This document shows positions 1 through 4,695 of a stretch of 5,376 bases of DNA, in pieces. The stretch covers positions 1 to 5,376 of the forward strand of contig JACZTE010000093.1 in assembly GCA_022573935.1 (NCBI GenBank), read 5' to 3'. Each line of letters starts with the position of its first letter. Position 1 is the stretch's first letter. The notes under the pieces are model-generated. The model was not told the origin of the DNA, searched no databases, and was given only the letters and a program-made list of their open reading frames with translations. A program made the position numbers and the translations under genes. This stretch comes from Chloroflexota bacterium (GTDB taxonomy: Bacteria; Chloroflexota; Dehalococcoidia; DSTF01; RBG-16-68-14).

Positions 1-1
1 G

Positions 2-31
2 TGGCGCCCCAACATCAAGATGGCGGAGTAG
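2..31 (+). other. Possible C-terminal tail of a convergent plus-strand gene
   Basis: In plus-strand frame 2 the first bases read W-R-P-N-I-K-M-A-E and then TAG at 29-31. This looks like the end of an ordinary protein and would stop 9 bp before the convergent cimA stop (41-43). Ten codons cannot establish a gene. The alternative is plain intergenic sequence: the minus strand also has an ATG at 15-13 running out of the window, but no Shine-Dalgarno precedes it. I cannot name a family. Confidence 0.15.
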
Positions 32-40
32 GGCCGGCGG

Positions 41-1627
41 CTAGTCCGCGCCGTGCTTGAGCAGCCAGTACTCCAGCGCGTCGTTCAGCGCCAGCCACGA
101 CGCCTCGATGATGTCCGTCGACGCGCCGACGGTGCGCCAGAGCTCGTCGCCGTCCGTCGATTCGATCAGGACGCGCACGGCGGCGCCGGTACCGGCGGCG
201 GTATCGATAATGCGCACCTTGTAGTCGACCAGCTTGATCGCGGCCAGTTTGGGGTAGAAGGTCACGAGCGCCTTGCGCACCGCCGCGTCGAGGGCGTTCA
301 CGGGGCCGTTGCCGTCGGCGGCGGTCTGGATCACCTCTTCGCCCACGCGCACCTTCACCATCGCCTCCGTCTGCATCTCGCGGCCGTGGTCATCCTGGCG
401 GATCGCCCGCCGCTGGACGACCCAGAAATCGATCAGCTCGAATGGCGACTGGTAGCCCGTGAGCGTCCGGCGCACGAGCATTTCGAATGAGGCCTCGGCG
501 TTCTCGTACTGGTAGCCTTGGCTCTCGTGCTCCTTCACCTGCTCCAGGACCTTTCGCGCACCGTCCCGGTCCATCTCCACGTCGATGCCCGCTTCGCGGA
601 TCTTCTCCAGCAGGCCGCGGCTGCCGGCCAGCTCCGAGATGAGCATGCGCTGCCGATTCCCGACGACCGCAGGCGACACGTGCTGGTAGGACGACTCCAG
701 CTTCACCATGCCGTCCGCATGGAGGCCGGCCTTGTGGGCGAAGGCGCTGGTGCCGACGTAGGGCTGGTACGGGTTGGGCACGAAGTTCACGACCTCGTTG
801 ATGTAGTGCGAGATCTCGGTAAGCCGGGCGAGCTGCTCGTCGGTGACCACATCGATGCCCATCTTCAGCTTGAGGTTGGCGATGACGCTCACCAGATCGG
901 CGTTGCCGCACTTCTCGCCGTAGCCGTTGACGCAGCCCTGCACCTGGGTCGCGCCCTCTTCCAGGGCGGCCAGGCTGTTGGCGACGGCCAGGTTGGCGTC
1001 GTTGTGGGTGTGGATGCCCACGGCGACCGGCACCGCCTCTCGGGCGGCGCGCACGGCCTTCACCAGCCGCGACGTGATCGTGCCGCCGTTCGTGTCGCAG
1101 AGGACGACGCCGTCGACGCCGGCGGAGGCGGCCGCCTTCAGGCACTGCAGCGCATAATCTTGGTCCGAGAAGTAGCCGTCGAAGTAGTGCTCGGCGTCGA
1201 AGAAGACGGTGCGGCCCTCGGCCTTCAGGAAGCGCACCGAGTCGGCGATCATCGCCAGGTTCTCCTCGGTGGTCGTCTCCAGCACATCGCGCACGTGGAC
1301 GTCGTTCGCCTTGCCGACGATCGTGACGACGGGCGTGCCGGCGTCCAGGAGCGCCCGCAGGTTGGCGTCGTCCTCGGCGCGGCCGCCGACGCGCCGGGTG
1401 CTGCCGAAGGCGGCGATCTGCGCGTGCTGGAGCTTGAGCGACTGCGCGCGTTCGAAGAACTCGACGTCCTTCGGATTGGAGCCGGGCCAGCCGCCCTCGA
1501 TGTAGTGGACGCCCAGCTCGTCCAGCTTGCGGACGATCTTGAGCTTGTCCTCCACCGAGAGGGAGATGCCCTCCATCTGGGCGCCGTCCCTAAGGGTGGT
1601 ATCGTACAGTTGAACCTGCATGGTCAA
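41..1627 (-). CDS. cimA: (R)-citramalate synthase, CimA type
   Basis: This enzyme condenses pyruvate with acetyl-CoA to (R)-citramalate, the first step of the threonine-independent isoleucine route, in the cytoplasm. Seen in the 528 residues: the DTTLRDG entry motif of the HMGL-like TIM barrel (9-15), EGGWPGSNPKD (44-54), which is typical of CimA rather than LeuA, the metal-binding HTHND (206-210), NGYGEKCGN (234-242; the family often has GERCGN, so Arg is replaced by Lys), HKAGLHADG (298-306), and a C-terminal LeuA-type allosteric domain from about 400 to 525. Length matches the 520-540 residues usual for the family, so it looks intact. The stop is TAG. The first codon is TTG, 5 nt after GGAGGT. 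An ATG two codons later gives MQVQLYDTT and lies 11 nt from the same site. The LeuCD isomerase encoded upstream can process its product. The C-terminal domain implies feedback control, probably by isoleucine. A 2-isopropylmalate or homocitrate synthase is less likely. Confidence 0.93.
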   Translation of the reverse strand: MTMQVQLYDTTLRDGAQMEGISLSVEDKLKIVRKLDELGVHYIEGGWPGSNPKDVEFFERAQSLKLQHAQIAAFGSTRRVGGRAEDDANLRALLDAGTPVVTIVGKANDVHVRDVLETTTEENLAMIADSVRFLKAEGRTVFFDAEHYFDGYFSDQDYALQCLKAAASAGVDGVVLCDTNGGTITSRLVKAVRAAREAVPVAVGIHTHNDANLAVANSLAALEEGATQVQGCVNGYGEKCGNADLVSVIANLKLKMGIDVVTDEQLARLTEISHYINEVVNFVPNPYQPYVGTSAFAHKAGLHADGMVKLESSYQHVSPAVVGNRQRMLISELAGSRGLLEKIREAGIDVEMDRDGARKVLEQVKEHESQGYQYENAEASFEMLVRRTLTGYQSPFELIDFWVVQRRAIRQDDHGREMQTEAMVKVRVGEEVIQTAADGNGPVNALDAAVRKALVTFYPKLAAIKLVDYKVRIIDTAAGTGAAVRVLIESTDGDELWRTVGASTDIIEASWLALNDALEYWLLKHGAD

Positions 1628-1632
1628 GAGGT

Positions 1633-1638
1633 ACCTCC
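1633..1638 (-). promoter_or_regulatory. Ribosome binding site of cimA
   Basis: The minus strand reads GGAGGT followed by ACCTC, TTG, ACC and ATG. The core is a near-perfect Shine-Dalgarno. It lies 5 nt from the TTG and 11 nt from the ATG, so it does not decide the start; leuC, leuD and the small ORF all use a 7-nt gap. The site is embedded in the 10-bp palindrome GAGGTACCTC. Confidence 0.7.
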
Positions 1639-1828
1639 GATGTAGTTGTTCGACCGCGGTGCGCGGCCGTTCGATCAGACGATGGGCGCAGAGGCGACGC
1701 CAATCGCCCGCCCCCGACGCGAAAGTCGGGGGCTTAGAGCTACCTCTACTCGGTTCGCCGCTAGGTGTGCGTGGCGATCCATATCGTATTCACGATACCA
1801 CATCGGTGAGATGCGAGGGATAGGGGAA
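1639..1828 (-). promoter_or_regulatory. Structured leader and upstream region of cimA
   Basis: About 190 bp between the REP-flanked island and the cimA ribosome binding site hold no convincing gene. On the minus strand there are, in order, an operator-like palindrome (1797-1782), the string GAGTAG (1751-1746), a perfect 9-bp stem GCCCCCGAC/GTCGGGGGC with a 6-nt loop (1733-1710), an adjoining 5-bp stem GGCGA/TCGCC (1708-1693), and the self-complementary ACCGCGGT (1660-1653). This arrangement suggests a folded 5' leader controlling cimA. No U-tract follows the stems, so a plain intrinsic terminator is not supported. No clear -35/-10 pair could be picked. A reading frame from about 1803 to 1675 runs through it but lacks a ribosome binding site and runs of branched-chain codons. 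Confidence 0.4.
1782..1797. promoter_or_regulatory. Operator-like inverted repeat upstream of cimA
   Basis: The sequence TATCGT-ATTC-ACGATA is a perfect 6-bp inverted repeat around a 4-nt centre, in an AT-richer patch about 155 bp upstream of the cimA start. It has the size of a dimeric repressor site. The factor is unknown and the repeat is short enough to be chance. Confidence 0.3.
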
Positions 1829-1867
1829 GCGGGAACAGCTCCTCGCGGGTCAGGCTTCAGCCTGACC
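1829..1867 (+). repeat. REP-like palindromic element, copy 1
   Basis: The core GGTCAGGCT-TC-AGCCTGACC (1848-1867) is a 9-bp perfect stem with a 2-nt loop, preceded by the less structured GCGGGAACAGCTCCTCGC. It is inverted relative to copies 2 and 3. It overlaps the 3' end of the transposase gene, supplying codons for Gly-Gln-Ala-Glu-Ala and the TGA stop. Confidence 0.75.
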
Positions 1868-2326
1868 GAGATACTTCGCGAAATCAGTCTGATACCGTCC
1901 GCTGCCAGATGACCAGCGATAGTCCGCCGCATTCACTGCCAAACCCGCCGCGACGGGATTCTGCTGTACATACTCAACCGCCTTGACCAGAGCTCGTTCG
2001 TTCCTGAGCGTCCTTTCGTGGTAACGGCTTTGCCAGAGTGGCCCACTACGACCAACGTGTTGGTTGTAGGCGCGTGAAAATCTACCTTTGATGAGCTGGA
2101 TGACTTGGCTCAGTCCAGCCGTCGGCGACACGAGAACAAGATGCAAGTGATCGGGCATGATGGTGAAGGCCAGCAGCTGGAGTCCCGTTTCGGTCCGAAC
2201 GTCGTATATTGTCCGAACGAGCATTTCGCAAGCGGAAGCGGATGTGAAGATGCGTCGGCGTTCGCTCGTGTTCGTGGTGACAAAAGAAGGCAAGTTTTCG
2301 GTTGGAAACCGACGGTAGATGCTCAT
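1850..2326 (-). CDS. REP-associated tyrosine transposase (RAYT, Y1/IS200-like HUH family)
   Basis: A 158-residue single-strand DNA nuclease/transposase of the HUH type, which cuts at REP hairpins and joins through a 5'-phosphotyrosine link. Seen: MPDHLHLV (57-64) with the metal-binding HxH at His60 and His62, a helix GRFSRAYNQH (81-90), LWQSRYHERTLR (97-108), and EYVQQNPV (118-125) with the probable nucleophile Tyr119, then YRWSS (136-140). This order and length match RAYT proteins, so it is probably catalytically intact. The ATG at 2326 has only a weak AGG upstream. REP copy 2 begins 14 nt before that start and copy 1 forms the end of the gene, so binding of its own repeats could repress it. 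It is unrelated to branched-chain amino acid synthesis and looks like an insertion in this cluster. Confidence 0.9.
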   Translation of the reverse strand: MSIYRRFPTENLPSFVTTNTSERRRIFTSASACEMLVRTIYDVRTETGLQLLAFTIMPDHLHLVLVSPTAGLSQVIQLIKGRFSRAYNQHVGRSGPLWQSRYHERTLRNERALVKAVEYVQQNPVAAGLAVNAADYRWSSGSGRYQTDFAKYLGQAEA

Positions 2327-2340
2327 CGATTGGCCTGTCT

Positions 2341-2387
2341 GTCAGGCTGAAGCCTGACCCGCGCAAAAAGAGCAAGCTGGCTCCCGC
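2341..2387 (+). repeat. REP-like palindromic element, copy 2
   Basis: The core GTCAGGCT-GA-AGCCTGAC (2341-2358) is an 8-bp perfect stem, followed by CCGCG and, after an A-rich spacer, AGCTGGCTCCCGC. Its first 23 bases (to 2363) are the exact reverse complement of 1844-1866. It sits just upstream of the transposase start, in its probable promoter or leader. Confidence 0.75.
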
Positions 2388-2402
2388 CTGAGCATGAGTC
2401 CA

Positions 2403-2430
2403 GTCAGCCTTAAGCCTGACCTCCGGAGCA
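2403..2430 (+). repeat. Degenerate REP-like element, copy 3
   Basis: GTCAGCCTTAAGCCTGACC (2403-2421), followed by TCCGGAGCA, matches copy 2 in orientation but differs at two positions of the palindrome, leaving one mismatched pair in the stem. Together with copy 2 it forms a direct tandem about 60 bp apart, similar to the BIME-like clusters known around RAYT genes. Confidence 0.6.
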
Positions 2431-2473
2431 GTAGGCACTATTTCTCTGCTGGCGGTTGTTCCCCTGCCTCGCT

Positions 2474-2492
2474 GGAGCCCGAACCGGGCTCC
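2474..2492 (-). terminator. GC-rich hairpin closing the leuCD-small ORF operon
   Basis: GGAGCCCG and CGGGCTCC form a perfect 8-bp stem around a 3-nt loop, starting 14 nt after the stop of the 56-aa ORF. The position suits an end-of-operon structure. No U-run follows on the minus strand, so it may be a Rho-assisted terminator, a 3' end stabiliser, or an accidental palindrome. Confidence 0.45.
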
Positions 2493-2506
2493 GGGGTCTC
2501 GCACAC

Positions 2507-2677
2507 TCAGCAGCCGGGCTGGCCGAAGTTGCCGCAGCAGTTCTGCCGGGTGCGGACCTTCGTCCAGTTGTTGGCCAGGGTCATCCGCAGCTTTGTGAAG
2601 AAGGGCAGGGCCGATTCCCGCCAGTTGATGCGAGCGTTGTGAATGCTGGGCCGTGTGTCGTGTGGCTCCTCGGACAT
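2507..2677 (-). CDS. Small conserved-looking protein with C-terminal CCGNFGQPGC motif, function unknown
   Basis: A 56-residue ORF in the leuCD operon. It starts at ATG 2677, four bases after the leuD stop. Its Shine-Dalgarno AAGGGA (2690-2685) is inside the end of leuD and 7 nt from the ATG, the same gap as leuC and leuD use, so translation is probably coupled. About 50 of 56 codons end in G or C (all Phe TTC, Asn AAC, Lys AAG, Cys TGC), as expected for a real gene here. Visible parts: a polar N-terminus MSEEPHDTRPS, a central helix-prone basic stretch with Trp19 and Trp38 (about 19-45), and an abrupt tail NCCGNFGQPGC with Cys47, Cys48 and the terminal Cys56. There is no signal peptide or membrane segment. 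The tail could bind a metal or a thiol partner; this is a guess. I recall similar short proteins ending in CCGxxGxPGC in Chloroflexota but cannot verify it. Confidence 0.8.
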   Translation of the reverse strand: MSEEPHDTRPSIHNARINWRESALPFFTKLRMTLANNWTKVRTRQNCCGNFGQPGC

Positions 2678-2681
2678 GCCG

Positions 2682-3185
2682 TTATCCCTTCGCTACCGCG
2701 AGCCGGCGCTTCGTGTACTCGACGAGCCCGCCCGCCTCGATGATCTCCATCATGAACGGCTCGTAGGGCTTCGCCTGGAAGGTCAGGTCGCGGGTGAGGT
2801 TGCGGATCGTCCCCGTCGAGAGGTCGACATCCAGCTCGTCGCCCGCCTCGATGGCGTCGACGGCCTCCGTGCATTCGAGCACGGGCAGCCCGAGGTTGAT
2901 CGAGTTGCGGAAGAAGATGCGGGCGAAGCTCTTGGCGATGACGCCGCTCACGCCGCAGCCGATGATGCTGATCTGCGCGTGCTCCCGCGATGAGCCGCAG
3001 CCAAAGTTCACGCCTGCGACGATGATGTCGCCGGGCTGTACCTTGCCGGCGAACTCGGCGTCGTTGTTCGCCATGCAGTGCTTGCCCAGCTCCACCGGGT
3101 CGATCGTGACGAGCATTTGGGCGGGGATGATCTGGTCGGTGTCGATGTGGTCGCCGAACGTGTGCGCCTTGCCGCGCATGGTCAT
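2682..3185 (-). CDS. leuD: 3-isopropylmalate/citramalate isomerase small subunit
   Basis: Swivel-domain subunit (167 residues) of the cytoplasmic isomerase that interconverts 2- and 3-isopropylmalate, and in CimA-containing organisms citramalate and 3-methylmalate through citraconate. Seen: FGDHIDTDQIIPA (10-22), the substrate-recognition loop MLVT (24-27), FGCGSSREHA (61-70) which contacts the substrate carboxylates, and FARIFFRNSINLGLP (87-101). Length is right for the short archaeal-type LeuD (about 160-170). In archaeal homologues this loop carries Arg in homoaconitase and Val in isopropylmalate isomerase, so Val26 argues against homoaconitase. The ATG at 3185 overlaps the leuC TGA in ATGA; AAGGTGA (3199-3193) lies 7 nt upstream and favours this start over the ATG two codons later. 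Confidence 0.93.
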   Translation of the reverse strand: MTMRGKAHTFGDHIDTDQIIPAQMLVTIDPVELGKHCMANNDAEFAGKVQPGDIIVAGVNFGCGSSREHAQISIIGCGVSGVIAKSFARIFFRNSINLGLPVLECTEAVDAIEAGDELDVDLSTGTIRNLTRDLTFQAKPYEPFMMEIIEAGGLVEYTKRRLAVAKG

Positions 3186-4465
3186 GAAGCGCTCACCTTG
3201 CCCGCCACCTCCTCAGGGTGGACGATGCGGCCGGCGATGGCGGCGGCGGCGGCGAGCGGTGGGTTGACGAGGAACACCTCGGCCTTGGAGTGGCCCATGC
3301 GGCCGGGGAAGTTCCGGTTCGAGGTGGAGACGCAGCGTTCGCCCTCGGCCAGCACGCCGTAGTGGCCGCCCAGGCACGGCCCGCAGGTGGCGGCGCTCAC
3401 CTGGCAGCCGGACTCCGTGAAGACCTCGATCAGCCCCTCCTTGAGCGCCTCCTTGAAGATGTCCTGCGTCGCCGGGATGACGATGCAGCGCACCCATTTC
3501 GCTATCTTCTTGCCGCGCATGATCTCCGCCGCTTCGCGCAGGTCCTCCATGCGAGCGTTGGTGCAAGAGCCGATGAACACCTGGTCGATCTTGATGTCTT
3601 CTTGGGCGATCTCCGAGATCGTCTTCGTGTTGCCGGGGCTGAAGGGCAACGCTACCGTCGGCTCGATCGCCGAGGCGTCGAACTCGTAGGTGGTGATGTA
3701 GGAGGCGTCCGGGTCGGGTTCGTAGACCGTCCACTCGTGCTTCGCGCGCGGGCGGACGTAGTCGAGCGTGACCTCGTCGACCGGTATGATGCCGGTCTTG
3801 CCGCCTGCCTCGGCGACCATGTTGGTCATCGTGAAGCGGGCGTCCATCGACATCTCCTTGAGCGCCTCGCCCTCGAACTGCATCGCCATGTAGGTAGCGC
3901 CGTCCGTGCCGATCCTGCCGATGGTGTTCAAGATCAGGTCCTTGCTGCGCGTCCACTTGCCCATCTTGCCGTGGTAGATCAGGCGCATCGTCGCTGGCAC
4001 CTTCATCCACACCTCGCCCGTCGCCATCGCGACGGCGATATCGGTGCTGCCCATGCCGCAGGCGAACGCGCCCAGGGCGCCGCAGGTGGGCGTGTGGCTA
4101 TCGGCGCCGCAGTAGACGTCGCCGGGGACGACGTGACCATGCCAGGGCAGCAGGATGTGCTCGATGCCGCCTTGCCCCAGCTCGTAGTAGACGATGCCCG
4201 ACTCCTTGGCGAAGTCGCGCATCACCTTGAACTGTTCGGCGGTAGCGATGTCGCGCGCCGGCACGAAATGTGACGGCACGAAGACGACGCGCTCCTTGTC
4301 GAACACCTCCTTCACGCCCAGCTTGCGGAACTGCTCGATGGCGATGGGCGCGGTGACGTCGTTGGCCATCACCAGATCGACCTTCACGTTGATCAGGTCG
4401 CCGGGCGAGACCTCCTTCCTGCCGCTGTGAGCGGCGAGGATCTTTTCGGCGATCGTCATGCCCAT
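3182..4465 (-). CDS. leuC: 3-isopropylmalate/citramalate isomerase large subunit ([4Fe-4S] aconitase family)
   Basis: Catalytic subunit (427 residues) that binds the [4Fe-4S] cluster and performs the dehydration/rehydration with LeuD. Seen: GADSHTPTCGALG (120-132), GSCTN with cluster Cys301, CGPC with cluster Cys361 and Cys364, and TSNRNFPGRMG (381-391) for substrate binding. The length of about 420 residues and the NFPGRMG variant place it in the archaeal-type LeuC/HacA group rather than the longer (about 470) E. coli type. Homologues in that group include homoaconitase and dimethylmalate dehydratase, so specificity is taken from the LeuD loop and the nearby cimA. Start: ATG 4465 with AAAGGT (4478-4473) at a 7-nt gap; the ATG two codons later would be 13 nt away. 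All cluster ligands are present and no damage is seen. Confidence 0.94.
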   Translation of the reverse strand: MGMTIAEKILAAHSGRKEVSPGDLINVKVDLVMANDVTAPIAIEQFRKLGVKEVFDKERVVFVPSHFVPARDIATAEQFKVMRDFAKESGIVYYELGQGGIEHILLPWHGHVVPGDVYCGADSHTPTCGALGAFACGMGSTDIAVAMATGEVWMKVPATMRLIYHGKMGKWTRSKDLILNTIGRIGTDGATYMAMQFEGEALKEMSMDARFTMTNMVAEAGGKTGIIPVDEVTLDYVRPRAKHEWTVYEPDPDASYITTYEFDASAIEPTVALPFSPGNTKTISEIAQEDIKIDQVFIGSCTNARMEDLREAAEIMRGKKIAKWVRCIVIPATQDIFKEALKEGLIEVFTESGCQVSAATCGPCLGGHYGVLAEGERCVSTSNRNFPGRMGHSKAEVFLVNPPLAAAAAIAGRIVHPEEVAGKVSAS

Positions 4466-4695
4466 GACGTATACCTTTCTACACCTTCGGCTGAATCAAC
4501 TGCGGTTCCTGCTTAATACTACCGCAAATCCTACCAGCGCACGGGAAGCCCCTTCAGTATCTGGACCAGAGCGGCAGCCAGATGGCGTCGTCGATAAGCA
4601 GCCGGCGGCGTGTTCATGCTGAGCCTTGCCTTGCCTAGGAGCCCTCTTGCCGTGGCCTCCGATGGAGCTGGCTAGCGTGGCGGACTGGCCTCGCG
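4466..4695 (-). promoter_or_regulatory. leuC upstream region with mini-ORF and weak hairpin
   Basis: These 230 bp separate the HTH gene from leuC. On the minus strand a 28-codon ORF (4617-4531, MNTPPAAYRRRHLAAALVQI then LKGLPVRW, stop TAG) follows a modest AAGG at a 6-nt gap. It holds four Leu, two Val and one Ile, mostly in its second half. Five nt after its stop starts TGCGGT-N14-ACCGCA (4526-4501), a 6-bp stem. TAGTAT inside that loop resembles a -10 box but has no partnered -35. The set could be a translated leader controlling leuC or chance; codon clustering is too weak for a classical leucine attenuator. Nothing else was seen. Confidence 0.3.

Larger units (their letters stand above)
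1829..2387 (-). mobile_element. RAYT-REP island (transposase with inverted palindromic flanks)
   Basis: A single transposase gene is bounded by perfect 23-bp inverted copies of a palindromic sequence (1844-1866 and 2341-2363). Outside them the flanks stay related: AGCTG followed within 1-2 bases by TCCCGC on both sides (1840-1829 minus strand, 2375-2387 plus strand). Base composition drops visibly compared with the GC-rich leu and cim genes. This is the architecture of REP-associated tyrosine transposases, which are usually single-copy, domesticated or semi-mobile, and spread REP elements rather than themselves. No target-site duplication was seen, as expected for HUH enzymes. Confidence 0.7.

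Noticed and set aside
518..1645. Long plus-strand ORF (375 codons) opposite cimA
   Set aside because: It lies entirely antisense to a gene with clear family motifs, its translation is a low-complexity Leu/Val/Asp/Arg/His mix, and long antisense frames are expected opposite GC-rich codons.
1710..1733. Intrinsic terminator in the cimA leader
   Set aside because: The 9-bp stem is strong, but neither strand has a U-tract after it; listed as leader structure instead.
1653..1751. Confident T-box riboswitch call upstream of cimA
   Set aside because: The essential UGGN that pairs with the tRNA 3' end is absent before ACCGCGG, and no convincing Stem I with specifier loop fits the length; kept only as a low-certainty observation.
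1675..1803. Possible leader peptide for cimA starting MWYREYD
   Set aside because: It has no Shine-Dalgarno, no run of Ile, Leu or Val codons, and it reads straight through both stems; an open frame by chance is more likely.
1829..2430. CRISPR array
   Set aside because: There are only three palindromic repeats, in mixed orientation and irregularly spaced with a gene between them; they fit REP elements.
2082..2504. Minus-strand ORF (140 codons) overlapping the RAYT start and REP copies
   Set aside because: It reads through the repeats (stretches such as RGSGFSLTD come from the palindrome) and then out of frame through the transposase. It has no ribosome binding site and no domain.
3213..4010. 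Minus-strand ORF (265 codons) overlapping leuC in another frame
   Set aside because: It is a frame shadow of leuC, Arg/His/Gly-rich with no motifs.
3218..4273. Long plus-strand ORF (351 codons) opposite leuC
   Set aside because: It is antisense to an intact LeuC, with repetitive Arg/Asp/His/Val composition and no recognisable domain.
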